Part shown: in pieces, positions 44,652 through 55,300 of the stretch
Layout of the letters: every line of letters begins with the position of its first letter
Numbering within the stretch: position 1 is the first letter of the stretch
Assembly (NCBI GenBank): GCA_029959295.1
Contig: JASCOH010000009.1
Coordinates: 106,255 to 170,254 of the forward strand
DNA: 64,000 bases
Origin: Flavobacteriaceae bacterium PS02334
GTDB taxonomy: Bacteria; Bacteroidota; Bacteroidia; Flavobacteriales; Flavobacteriaceae
Direction: 5' to 3'
Program-made: the position numbers and the translations under genes
Notes under the pieces: model-generated
Databases searched by the model: none
What the model saw: only the letters and a program-made list of their open reading frames with translations
What the model was told of the DNA's origin: nothing

Positions 44652-44847
44652 TTAGACAGTTGGACTTTATTTTTGCAAAGCCCCCTGATTTATTAAGCTG
44701 TTGGAGAACCTTTGCTTTTATAGGACAAATTTACGAAACAAACTACCATATACCTATGGCTTATTTGCACTTTATCTTGTACAATTCGGACATTTTTATT
44801 TTTTTAATTGCAAAACCTCAAATTTATTTCTATCAAAACTTTAAATA

Positions 44848-45903
44848 TTAATCTGTAATCCAAATCAAATATTTCTTCACTTTGTAATTAATTGTGATAC
44901 CTTTTATACAATTCATCTTGTCTTTGTTTAGGCGTATTGTGGTAAATTTCACTTCTTTTCCTTCAATCTTCTTGCATAATTCAGCAAAAGTGATCAATTC
45001 TTGACCGTTTTTTACTACCGGAATATCGTAATCGTCGCAGAGATATTTTGCAAAATCCTCTTTGGTTTTGCTTTGCGAAGCTACACTGCGAAGCAATAAT
45101 ACGAATTGGTCTTCTGAAATAATAGGTGCTTTTATTGGTACTGCAATCGAATCTTTTTTCTTTGATGACTTTGGTGCCACAGGAAGATATTGCAATAATT
45201 CGACAAGCGGATCTTTTTGCGGGCTTCCCAGCGGAAGATTAAAAGCTTCTTTCGGCTGTTCTGGATTGTAAGAATCAAGATCTAATTTTTGGACTTGCTT
45301 GATTTTTTTCGGTGCTACATAAATCGTTTTTGTCGCTATATGGTCATAATCGCCATTCACAATTAAAGTGATTTTTTTAACGCCTACAGTCTTAAAAGTA
45401 TAAGAAGGCGATTTTTTCAAGGCATCGATTCCTTGGCTTTCTCCAAAGCTCCACTCCCACGTTTCAGCGCCTGAAAGTTCACTGTCAAATTTTATTGATT
45501 TTCCTAATTCTACAGCACGTGGCGAGCTAATTATCGGAATTTTTGAGCGGTCAACTAACGGCAAACTGTTTATTGTAATTGTTCTTTCTTGAACACAGCT
45601 TCCGTTGATTGTCAATTTTACTTTATAATCGCCACGTTTTAAATATTGATGAAAAGTATGTTTGCGATTATCTGCAGAAGATCCATCTCCGAAGTCCCAT
45701 TTGTATGTTTTTGCATTTTTTGTTTCATCTTTGAATTCAATCATTGAGTTGACTGAAAAATTATCTGCTGTTATAAAATATTTGGTATTGTCACAGTCGA
45801 TATGGAATGAATATTGGTAGAAAAAAAATGCTAATCCCAGTAAAATAAAGAAGAAAAAGGAAAATATAACCTTAAGATCGAATTTGGCGTTGAATAATTT
45901 CAT
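44848..45903 (-). CDS. PKD-domain membrane protein, T6SS-iii TssP-like
   Basis: A 351-residue protein with one N-terminal membrane helix (FSFFFFILLGLAFFFY), so inner-membrane anchored with a periplasmic body. Two PKD domains follow: KWDFGDGSSADN (near residue 68) and WEWSFGESQG (near residue 148). A Pro/Lys-rich linker and a C-terminal domain of about 100 residues complete it. In Bacteroidota T6SS the membrane complex is formed by TssN, Q, O, P and R, and my recall is that TssP is the PKD member. It is divergent from the rest of the T6SS cluster, 98 bases away. Confidence 0.65.
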   Translation of the reverse strand: MKLFNAKFDLKVIFSFFFFILLGLAFFFYQYSFHIDCDNTKYFITADNFSVNSMIEFKDETKNAKTYKWDFGDGSSADNRKHTFHQYLKRGDYKVKLTINGSCVQERTITINSLPLVDRSKIPIISSPRAVELGKSIKFDSELSGAETWEWSFGESQGIDALKKSPSYTFKTVGVKKITLIVNGDYDHIATKTIYVAPKKIKQVQKLDLDSYNPEQPKEAFNLPLGSPQKDPLVELLQYLPVAPKSSKKKDSIAVPIKAPIISEDQFVLLLRSVASQSKTKEDFAKYLCDDYDIPVVKNGQELITFAELCKKIEGKEVKFTTIRLNKDKMNCIKGITINYKVKKYLIWITD

Positions 45904-46001
45904 TTGTAGTATATTAAGCTAAATGGCTAGTTTTGAAAAACAAATCTAACAAATTTATTTGTTTTTATAGGTTTTTATAATTTTTTATATATTTTTGATA
46001 T

Positions 46002-46637
46002 ATGAAAACTATATGCCTTTTACTTTTATTAATTTTATCTGCCTGCTCTAGCAAAAAGTATGTTGAGAATGTGCCGTTCAAATACGACTACAACGACATA
46101 CAGCAACAAAAGACAAATCAGATTGGAAATATCAAGCAAAATTCGTTCGAGAATTATGATGATAATCCTGAGAAATTGAGCGATGAAATCTTGCAGCTCA
46201 AGGAAAAATATGCAATTCTTCTTGCTACAAATCCAAAAGAAATTACGAATTATACTTTGTATGGCTACATAGATAAGTGGCTTGGAACTCCGTATAAAAA
46301 AAATTCATTAGACGAGAAAGGAGCCGACTGCGTTTATTTCATCCAAACCCTTTTTAGCGAGGTTTATGGCGAAACACTTCCAAAAACCCCTTCTGGAATG
46401 CGCATGAATCCAGCAATAGAATCATTTACCGGACGGGCATATCTGCAAGAAGGCGATTTGATTTTTTTTAGATATAATAAAGAATCGCCGATTTCAGATG
46501 TAGGAATATATCTTCACAACGACAGAATAATAGCCTGCGGATTAAAAGACGGCTTGACCATTTACAATTTCAATGACGACTATTTCCAATCACGCTATGT
46601 GTGTGCAGGAAGACTAAAATTAAAAGCCGAAAAATAA
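46002..46637 (+). CDS. Degenerate NlpC/P60-like lipoprotein in the T6SS cluster
   Basis: A 211-residue lipoprotein (lipobox LSAC) with an NlpC/P60 fold over residues about 88-205. The catalytic Cys is present (KGADCVYF, near residue 108). The first His, normally in HVGIY, is Asp here (SDVGIYLHND), and the second, normally HAS, aligns with Ala in IIACG. With both histidines lost it should not cut peptidoglycan and may bind it. As the lipoprotein of this cluster it is a candidate for the TssQ position in the membrane complex, which is inference. Confidence 0.7.
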   Translation: MKTICLLLLLILSACSSKKYVENVPFKYDYNDIQQQKTNQIGNIKQNSFENYDDNPEKLSDEILQLKEKYAILLATNPKEITNYTLYGYIDKWLGTPYKKNSLDEKGADCVYFIQTLFSEVYGETLPKTPSGMRMNPAIESFTGRAYLQEGDLIFFRYNKESPISDVGIYLHNDRIIACGLKDGLTIYNFNDDYFQSRYVCAGRLKLKAEK

Positions 46638-46649
46638 ATAAAATACGCC

Positions 46650-47585
46650 ATGAAAGATGCCGAAGAATTAAACAAATGGATTTCTTCCATCAAAGAAGAT
46701 ATAAGAGCTGAAGTACTTGTAGATGATATTCTAACGAATTTTAATTCAGATGACGAACAGCTTTTGATCAACTTTGACGGTCAATTCAGCAGAACTTACA
46801 GACATGATATTTTGAGTTCAAATGTCGTAGATTTTGAGCTCGATGCCAAACAGATTTTAAAGATTACTTTATCGCGTGACAATGTTTACAACACGCTTCC
46901 GCAAGGAATTACGCATGTTGCAAAGCATGACGAATTGGGACAATCTGTAGAAAAAATCGTAAAATCATACCGCGATACAAAAATACAAAGCGAGAATGCG
47001 AAAAAATTTTTCTCGCCTTTCCAAAACGAAATATTCTTCGCTGGCGTGAGCCTTGAAAATATTGAGAAGAAATTGTTTTTTGGTCTTGACGGAAATAAAC
47101 CCTTAGATTTTCAGTATGATTTTTGGGGAATTCCAAAGCATTTGCCTGAACTTCTTGTGGCAAAATTCGTGAGATTATTGCCTTACAAATATAAATTTAC
47201 AGGAAACCTCCAGCTAATCATGGAATGCCTTTCTTATATTTTGGATGAAAAAGTAAGCTTTTCAGAATCAGGATATAAGAGCTATAATGATGAAAATCAA
47301 GGTATCAATTTAGGCGAAGCACGACTTGGCATTGATCTAATCTCTGGAAGCAGTTTTACTGATTATTCGCTTCACATCAAGGTTTCAATAGGGCCTCTAG
47401 AAAATTACCAGCTTTCACAGTTCATGCATCAAGAGCCTGTTCAGCAGTTTCTTGATTTGTTTTATGAGACATTTTTGCCCATAGAGATTGAGACCACGAC
47501 CCTGCTCCTGCTTTCTGAAGAAAAACAGTCTTTCCACTTTGAAAATCACAACAAACCAGTACTTGGGTACACTACAAGACTATAG
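46650..47585 (+). CDS. tssG: T6SS baseplate protein TssG (subtype iii)
   Basis: A 311-residue soluble protein with the TssG-type block YNTLPQGITHVAKHDE near residue 80, charged helices, and AKFVRLLPYKYKFTGNLQLIMECLSYIL near residue 170. In T6SS baseplates TssG joins two TssF copies in a wedge. The start codon is 12 bases after the NlpC/P60-like gene and the stop abuts the TssN start, so the genes are co-transcribed. Confidence 0.75.
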   Translation: MKDAEELNKWISSIKEDIRAEVLVDDILTNFNSDDEQLLINFDGQFSRTYRHDILSSNVVDFELDAKQILKITLSRDNVYNTLPQGITHVAKHDELGQSVEKIVKSYRDTKIQSENAKKFFSPFQNEIFFAGVSLENIEKKLFFGLDGNKPLDFQYDFWGIPKHLPELLVAKFVRLLPYKYKFTGNLQLIMECLSYILDEKVSFSESGYKSYNDENQGINLGEARLGIDLISGSSFTDYSLHIKVSIGPLENYQLSQFMHQEPVQQFLDLFYETFLPIEIETTTLLLLSEEKQSFHFENHNKPVLGYTTRL

Positions 47586-48518
47586 ATGAAATCTTATTTT
47601 AAAAATTTATTGGATGTAAATATCCTTTCAACAATTATCGTATTGCTGATCCTATGCACGATTAGCACGATAATTTTCTCTAGAATCACTCCTGATTTTA
47701 AAAAAAATCTGAAGGGCAAATTCTTTCCTTATATACTTGTCTTGATACTTGTTTATGGATTGGTGACATTTTTGGGCAACAATAAAATGTTTATTTTGCT
47801 GAATCAGGTATTTATTTTCCATCAAGTTATTGCGATTGGAATTGGAATTTTGCATACCTATCTATATCGAAATTATTTTAAAGAATTTGAAGAAGACAAT
47901 ATCTGGAAGGAAGCGCTTTTTGCTTTAATTATCACTTTGTATGCGCTGATTCCTTTTGTTGCAGTTTATACTTTCTTAAACGGACATGATTTTACATTTA
48001 TAATGGCGGCACATTGCCTATTTCTTATGGTTCCGACCTGGTTTTATATTGCTTTTACGCGAGCGATAATCATACCTTCAAGAATATATCTTACTTGGGA
48101 TTTTCCGGCGGAAGCCACTGCTTATAAAGATCTTGCCGATGATGAATTAAAAGACATGGTCGTGCTTTCCTTTAATATAAGCAAGAGTCCGAAAAATAAT
48201 GATTATCTGACTTTGAGGGCAAAAGCACCGACAAGAGCAGATTTTGGCCGTATTTTCTATCATTTCATAATGGATTATAACGAAGACCATTCTACCAGCG
48301 TTATCGAAACAAATGATGCTGAAAATTCTTATAGCTGGGTTTTCTTTTTAAAAGAAAATTGGTATACAAAACCTAAATATATTGATCCGAATTATACGCT
48401 CTACATGAACGGAATTAACGATAACAGCCGAATTTTATGCTATCGAATGAAGAAAAAAGCGCTTGATAATTATAATGAAGAGGAAGATATCAGGGAACTT
48501 GATTTAAATAAATATTAA
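47586..48518 (+). CDS. tssN: T6SS-iii membrane protein TssN
   Basis: A 310-residue protein with about five membrane helices in the N-terminal 170 residues (ILSTIIVLLILCTISTIIF to FIMAAHCLFLMVPTWFYIAF), and a cytoplasmic C-terminal domain of about 130 residues containing AVVLSF-like and DYNEDHSTSVIETN segments. This is the TssN architecture specific to Bacteroidota T6SS, which connects the membrane complex to the baseplate. It starts one base after tssG stops. Confidence 0.8.
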   Translation: MKSYFKNLLDVNILSTIIVLLILCTISTIIFSRITPDFKKNLKGKFFPYILVLILVYGLVTFLGNNKMFILLNQVFIFHQVIAIGIGILHTYLYRNYFKEFEEDNIWKEALFALIITLYALIPFVAVYTFLNGHDFTFIMAAHCLFLMVPTWFYIAFTRAIIIPSRIYLTWDFPAEATAYKDLADDELKDMVVLSFNISKSPKNNDYLTLRAKAPTRADFGRIFYHFIMDYNEDHSTSVIETNDAENSYSWVFFLKENWYTKPKYIDPNYTLYMNGINDNSRILCYRMKKKALDNYNEEEDIRELDLNKY

Positions 48519-48539
48519 CCATACAATAAATTTTAGAAA

Positions 48540-49712
48540 ATGCCAGAAAAATTAAAACACTTTCCCGTAAACTGGATTGACGGGATGAAAATCAGCAAAA
48601 TTCATTTTCTTGGAATGCAGGAAAATGTCGATGAAGCTGTGAAAGAAGCCGTAAGTGTCCAGCTTACTTCGATAAATTATGGACTGCTTCCTATAATGGG
48701 CAACAGCAATTCTATAAAAATGAAACTGATTGTCGATAACCACAAACTTTTAAAAGTAAAAATTGAAGAATGCCGTGCCATTACTTCCAATGGTTTTAGG
48801 ATAGAAATTGATCGCGAAGCTGACAACGGACTTGATTCATCACTGACTTATCCTGAAGCAGTTCATGCAATTTTGCCTGGCGAAAAAATAGGACTTTTGG
48901 CCTGTATTTCTGTGAATAGCAAGAAGAGAATTCCTTTTGGAGAGCTTGATCCAGATGAAAATCCGCCACGTTATCCTTTTACACAGCCTGAATACCTGCT
49001 CCATCTTATTCCTGAAGACAATATCAGGAAAGAAAATGGCCTTGGAAATTCCTTCTTGACAATCGGCAGAATTATGGTCAGCGATACCGAAACTTCTATT
49101 GATGAATCCTATATTCCGCCTTCGACAACAGTAAATAGCCATGCTTCATTGCTGGAAGACTATACTGACCTTGATAAGTTTTATGGACAGATTGAAATTT
49201 ATGCCAATCAGATTTCCCAAAAAATAAATAGTAAAAACCAGAATAATATTTTGTCGCAATTGCTAGAATCCATTTGTGATAAAACGCTGCATTATCTGGG
49301 TCATGAAATTAATGCTTTCCGATGGTTTACGCCAAACAGACCGCCAGCCTACATGTATAATAGCGTAATTGCGTTTGCAAGAATTGTCAAAAATCATATC
49401 GATTCGCGATCAGGTTCGGGTAAAGAAGAATTGCTTAATTATTTTTCAGAATGGTGCAATATTTCACAAGGAGATTTTGAGCTTCTTTTTAATGAGACTA
49501 TAAATATCGGCTATAATCACAACCAGATTGACAAAACATCTAGCCAGATATTCAAATTTACAAAGGCAATTGAAGAACTTTTTTCAGTTTTAACTAGACT
49601 TGATTATATCGGAAAAAGAAAAGACGGAAGCATATATGTCACTGAAATTAATGATGAAAATCAGAAAATTGTTACCAATGCGCGCAGAAACCGAACTTTT
49701 ATTAATGACTAA
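48540..49712 (+). CDS. tssK: T6SS baseplate protein TssK (subtype iii)
   Basis: A 390-residue soluble protein beginning with the TssK-type motif PVNWIDGMKISKIHFLGMQENVDEA, close to the W-x-x-GM-x(n)-HF opening of TssK proteins. The middle is beta-rich, and the C-terminal third is helical (TLHYLGHEINAFRWF, FNETINIGYNHNQI). TssK trimers link the baseplate to the membrane complex. It lies 21 bases after tssN. Confidence 0.78.
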   Translation: MPEKLKHFPVNWIDGMKISKIHFLGMQENVDEAVKEAVSVQLTSINYGLLPIMGNSNSIKMKLIVDNHKLLKVKIEECRAITSNGFRIEIDREADNGLDSSLTYPEAVHAILPGEKIGLLACISVNSKKRIPFGELDPDENPPRYPFTQPEYLLHLIPEDNIRKENGLGNSFLTIGRIMVSDTETSIDESYIPPSTTVNSHASLLEDYTDLDKFYGQIEIYANQISQKINSKNQNNILSQLLESICDKTLHYLGHEINAFRWFTPNRPPAYMYNSVIAFARIVKNHIDSRSGSGKEELLNYFSEWCNISQGDFELLFNETINIGYNHNQIDKTSSQIFKFTKAIEELFSVLTRLDYIGKRKDGSIYVTEINDENQKIVTNARRNRTFIND

Positions 49713-49719
49713 TTAAATT

Positions 49720-50232
49720 ATGGAAGTATTAAACAAACAAGAAAGAGTTAAAGCTTTTTGGCTTTTTTTCGCAGTATTCAGCATTACAATTGTCATTATA
49801 GTTTTTGCCATATTTTTCAATTTTCAACTTCCAAAAGAAGAAAATGAACATTTAAGAACAGAAAATGACTTGCTAAAAAAGGAATTTGAGTTTCAACAGC
49901 AATTTTCTTATAAGATTGATAGCGCGAAACAATATATAGATTCAATCAACGCTCCGGGTCAGGATAATTTTTTTCAAGAACAAATCGCCCTAAAAAAATT
50001 GGCCGAAATGTATTCGATTCTGCCAAAAGATACTTTAAAGGGAAAAAAGATGTATTCTAACGTAATTCTTACTTACAAGCAATTGATTGATTCTAAAAAA
50101 CAGATTAGAAATCTTACTTATAATGAAAAAACGATGGACAGTCTTGCACAAATTGCACAAACTTTTCAAGAAGAATATGAAAAAATGAAACTTGATTTAG
50201 AAGTTTGCAGGCAACTTTACCAAGGTCAATAG
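49720..50232 (+). CDS. tssO: T6SS-iii single-span protein TssO
   Basis: A 170-residue protein with one N-terminal membrane helix (FFAVFSITIVIIVFAIFFNF) and a long periplasmic coiled coil from about residue 45 (LRTENDLLKKEFEFQQQFSY to EEYEKMKLDLEVCRQLY). Size and layout match TssO of the Bacteroidota membrane complex. It starts 7 bases after tssK. Confidence 0.75.
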   Translation: MEVLNKQERVKAFWLFFAVFSITIVIIVFAIFFNFQLPKEENEHLRTENDLLKKEFEFQQQFSYKIDSAKQYIDSINAPGQDNFFQEQIALKKLAEMYSILPKDTLKGKKMYSNVILTYKQLIDSKKQIRNLTYNEKTMDSLAQIAQTFQEEYEKMKLDLEVCRQLYQGQ

Positions 50233-50405
50233 TATTTAAACATATAATTAAAAATAATTTACATATTTAAAATATTAATATTTTTAGTTAAAAAGTATGT
50301 TAAAATTGCATTTCAACAAGTATTTATGCAATTCATCGATTTTTTATAACTAATTAAAATAATATACATAGCTTCGACTTATAAATCTTTAAATAAATAA
50401 ATTTT

Positions 50406-52245
50406 ATGAGTTTTTTAGCAAAATTAAATAAAAGAAAGAATATTAAAAAGAGCCTCCCGCGAATGGGGAAATCAGGAAGTGGATTCAGAAACTTCCTTTG
50501 ATCCAATCGTGGCAATGCTATTAAACGCCGTTTCTTCAGAACTTGAAAAACTATACGGAGAATTTAATAATACGCAAAAACGGGTAATCGAGCGAATCTT
50601 GGATATCATTTTTCCAGACACCATTTCGGGCGTTTATCCATCGCGGGCAATCGTTCATGCTGAAACTATTGACAATAATTATCCGCTATCCATAAATACG
50701 CATTTATTTTCTTGCAATAAAAAAATCAACAATATTTATGATCCTGCAAATCCTATAGTCAAAAAAATTTCGCTAGGACCAACAGCGCCATTTATAGCAC
50801 ATTCTGCCAAAATAGAATATCTTGCTTATGAAAGTAATCTTTTTCGAACAGAGAATTTTTTTGCCAAGACAGCAATTTCTAATGCTAAAAAACATATAGA
50901 ATCAGGAACGGTTTGGATGGGAATCAAGTGTAAAAACAATACTACTGATTTTGATAATCTGATGTTTTATTTAGACATACGCAATAATTCGCACAAGGAT
51001 TATTTTTTCTACAGCTTAAAACAGGCCAAATGTTTTCACGGAAATAAAGAAGTAAAAATTAAGGAAGGTTATAATATTGAAATTCAAAACATTGACATTG
51101 AAAATATTATAAAGAAGAATTATACGCATATTGATCAAATAAGTTCAGAAATAAATCAGTTTTTCCTTCCGAATTATATTACGCTCGATGGCGTTGTTTC
51201 TTTAAAAGACCAAACAGAAGAAATCATTTCAGAAATATCAAGCCATTTTGAAAGTGAGATTTTTAGGCAGGAAAAAGATGTTTTGTGGCTTAAATTTGAA
51301 TTTCCAGAAACGCTTGTGGGTGAAATTCTTAACAATATGGACATTTCCCTAAATTGTTTCCCTTTTTTCAACAAAGAACTTTATAGTACAAATGGCCGTG
51401 CGATGAATCCGTATTTCTATATGCCTTTGAAAACAAACGATTATTTTCTTGATTTGGATGCCGTGGTTTCAGATTCAGGCATCAACTATCATCTAAAAGA
51501 ATTTAGTGATGGAATTTTAGAAGACGGAAGCGGTACTGTTAGAAAGTCTGGAGTCTCAAGATTTGATGAGCGAGATGCTTCTGAATTGTTAGCATATTTG
51601 TTGACTCTAATTAAAGATGAAGTTGGTTCTTTTTCAGGAATTGGTGGCGATTTTACCATAGAAGGAATGCGCGCCATAAATCAGCACCTAGCCTCCATTT
51701 ATCAAAATATAAAGGAAAGCAATGCCGAAAGTTCTAATGCACCTTATCTTATGCTAAAGAAAAAAGGTGACACCATGAATGATGTCTCTTTAAATATAAC
51801 GTATTGGGGAACTTGTGGCGAAGACGCAAACGATTTGAGACCGCAAACCATGCTAAGCTCTCCTTCAGATTTCATCTCTGGTTCTGCATATTTGGTCACC
51901 CCAACTTTTGCAGGAGAAAGACAAATGAATAGCAATGACAAAATACTTTCTTACAGAAGTGCAATGCTTACCCGCGGCAGAGTCGTCACGATTGCTGATA
52001 TTAAAGCATTTACGTTGAATCATTTTAAGGCTACAATAATAGAAGTTAAAGTTTCAAAAGGAACCAGAAAAGAAAACTCAAACAAAGAAGGATTCAGCAG
52101 AACCATTGATGTCAAGATTTTAAAAAATAATAATCAAGATTATCAAATCAAGGAATCTGAGTGGAAATACCTTTGCGATAGCTTTTTAATCAATATTAAA
52201 AAAGTATCTTCTAATATTTATCCCTATCGGCTGATTGAAATCTAA
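50406..52245 (+). CDS. tssF: T6SS baseplate protein TssF, frameshifted near the start
   Basis: The main frame is open from about 50428 to 52245. Its first listed start is GTG 50479, but the conserved opening of this family (REWGNQEVDSETSFDP followed by VAMLLNAVSSELEKLYGE) starts upstream of that GTG in the same frame. The ATG at 50406 is in another frame and gives MSFLAKLNKRKNIKK before the frames would join at an A5 run (50445-50449). One extra A there accounts for the break. The rest is a TssF body of about 600 residues. It is either a sequencing or assembly error or a true disruption. Confidence 0.72.
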
Positions 52246-52376
52246 TACATCAATTTAAGATTATCTATTTCTAAATTCAAGTTCATTCTTTAACGAAAAA
52301 GTAATATTAAACTCATGCCCTAGAAACACGAATCATATACATTTGGCTTTCAAACACTTAAATTTACTTAGAGGAA

Positions 52377-55300
52377 ATGAAGACAATTTTACGATTTAAT
52401 TTCTACAGGTCGCTTTTAGCAATCGTCGCAGTTTTAGGGTGCTGCAGTGCCTTCGGTCAGGCATCCCTGCCGATCAATCGCACAGATTGGGGTAACGAGC
52501 CGGCCGGATGGACAAATTCAGGATGCGGCCACAGGACTTCATCTTCGGCATGCTCAAATTCGAGCTCGACAACTTTTGATACCAACGGCGACAGCCGTAT
52601 TGTTTTCTTCAATGCGGCACCGCTGGCATTGAAGATGACCTTGAAAAACCAGTCGATGTCGGGAAGCTCTGAATTGGTTGTCGAGCAGTCGGCAAACGGC
52701 ACGAGCTATACGGTTTTGGGAAGATACGGTACGAAAGCAGGAGCTACGGCCATTACCAATGCAATATGTACCGATTTTACGCTAACGCTTTCTACAGCCA
52801 CAAGATACGTTCGCTGGACTTATACGAAGGCATCCGGAAATATAGACATGGACGATGTGATTATTACGGCAGGTGTAGTGAATACGCCCAGCATAGTATT
52901 GAGCCCTGCATCGATTTCTAGTTTCGGCGACATTAATGTAGGCGCCAGTTCAGGAGCAAAATTTGTCCAAGTATCGGGCACGAACCTAACTCAGAATGTT
53001 GCGGTAACGTCTGGTGATGCTTCTTTTGAGGTAAGCCTTGACCAGATTGCCTGGGGAAGCTCTCTAGATTTGGCACCTGTATCTGGTACTTTATCAAACA
53101 AGACCGTATTCATACGTTTCAGCCCGACAGCTGTGGGCTTGGAGAGCGCTGTGGTTTCTTTTTCTTCCGCAGGAGCCACGACCAGAAATCTGAACGTCAG
53201 CGGTACTGGAATAGCAAATACACCAGTAATCACGCCTTCTACGCTATCGCTTCCTTCTTTTGGAAATGTGGAAATAGGAAGCCACTCGGGTTCCACAAGT
53301 TTTACGTTTGATGGCATATTCCTTACGGAAGAAGTAAGCGTGGTTGCCTCTGCCGGATTTGAAGTGAGCGTTGACAATACGGCCTGGTTTTCAGGAACCG
53401 ATGTGAGTCCTGTTTCAGGGACTATCAGCAATTCACAGATCTGGGTACGTTTCAGTCCAACGGTTGGTGGAAATGCGGCGGGAAATATCACTTTATCTTC
53501 CGCAGGAGCAATCAGCAAGATAATTTCATTGTCCGGAAATGCAACGGTTCCAACTGCAATAGTGATGGATGCGGCAGGCTTTGGCCCTTTCTGCAATTCG
53601 GAAAGCGCAGTATTCGATGTTGCTTTTACGGCATCTGGGACATTTGCAGGAACTGTTTTTTCTGCGCAGCTTTCAGACGCAAGCGGGGTTTTTACCGATA
53701 CTGCAACTAATATTGTGGGTACGGGAACTGCAAGCCCGATCAGTATTTCCATTCCAGCTGGCACGGCTGCTGGAAATTACAGGATCAGAGTTCTTAATGA
53801 AAATCCACTTGTTTTCAGCAATAACAACGGAAGCGACATCGTGATAAATGCGACTAGCGTTGGAGGAAACTTGATTGGAAGCACCTCCTACTGCGGTATT
53901 TCAAATTCAGGTACGCTGACACTTGAAGGCAATATTGGAGCTGTTTCAAAATGGCAGTCTTCGGCTTCTCAAGATTTCAGTACTGCAATTACAGACATTG
54001 CAAATACAGCTTTGACTTTAGATTTTTCCAATCTTTCAGAAACTACTTATTTCAGGGCTGTTGTAGCCAATCAGACTTGCAGTGCTGCAAATTCTTCTGT
54101 AGCGACAATAACAATCAATCAAATTACAGTTCCTGATTTCGCACAGATTCCAGCTTTCTGCTCAGGATCAGCTGCACCGGTTTTAGCGCTGGTATCGCCT
54201 AACGGAATCACTGGTACATGGAATCCTGCAACGATTTCAAATACGCAAGGCGGAAATTACGTTTTCACGCCAGACGCCGGGCAATGTGCTTCTACAGTAA
54301 CTCTAGCTACGACGGTAACACCTCTGACTGTTCCTGATTTCGCACAGATTCCTGCTTTCTGCTCAGGATCGACGGCACCAGTTTTAGCGCTGGCATCGCC
54401 TAACGGAATCACTGGTACCTGGAATCCTGCAACGATTTCAAATACGCAAGGCGGAAATTACATTTTCACGCCAAATGCCGGCCAGTGCGCTTCTACAGTA
54501 ACTCTAGCTACGACGGTAACACCTCTGACTGTTCCTGATTTCGCACAGATTCCTGCTTTCTGCTCAGGATCGACGGCACCAGTTTTAGCGCTGGCATCGC
54601 CTAACGGAATTGCCGGAACCTGGAATCCTGCAACGATTTCAAATACGCAAGGCGGAAATTACGTTTTCACGCCAAATGCCGGCCAGTGCGCTTCTACAGT
54701 AACTCTAGCAACGACAATAACACCTCTAACTGTTCCTGATTTCGCACAGATTCCTGCTTTTTGTTCAGGATCGGCTGCACCGGTTTTAGCCTTGGTATCG
54801 CCTAACGGAATCACCGGAACTTGGAATCCTGCAACGATTTCAAATACGCAAGGCGGAAATTACGTTTTCACGCCAGACGCCGGTCAGTGTGCTTCTACAG
54901 TAACTCTAGCTACGACAATAACACCTCTGACTGTTCCTGATTTCGCACAGATTCCGGCTTTCTGCTCAGGATCGACGGCACCAGTTTTAGCGCTGACATC
55001 TCCTAACGGAATCACCGGAACCTGGAATCCTGCAACGATTTCAAATACGCAAAGCGGAAATTACGTTTTCACGCCAAACGCCGGCCAATGCGCTTCTGTG
55101 GTAACTTTGACAGCAGATGTAAACACTGTGCTTCCTCCAACAGGAACGGCAACTCAAGATTTTACGACAGGGCAAACTTTACAAGATTTTATTGTTGTAG
55201 GGCAAAATATTAGATGGTATGATGCAGCTGCCGGTGGTAGCGAATTGCAAATTTCTTCAGTCATTTCAAGCGGTACGGTTTATTATGCTTCACAAACAGT

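Noticed and set aside
44196-44696. Plus-strand ORF of 166 residues across the DUF983 gene
   Set aside because: It overlaps the DUF983 gene completely, with its CxxC motifs and membrane helices; the plus-strand reading shows no domain or signal.
44848-52245. Extracellular contractile injection system or phage tail
   Set aside because: TssN, TssO and TssK-like proteins and the membrane-anchored PKD and lipoprotein genes indicate a cell-anchored T6SS-iii rather than a phage or free particle.
52991-53764. Long minus-strand ORF (257 residues) inside the 1074-residue secreted protein gene
   Set aside because: It lies wholly opposite a well-supported gene and has low-complexity Ala/Val/Pro composition, as expected from the complement of a repeat-rich beta protein.
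54129-55133. Regularly spaced repeats as a CRISPR array
   Set aside because: The repeats are 201 bases, contiguous, in frame and coding; there are no unique spacers.
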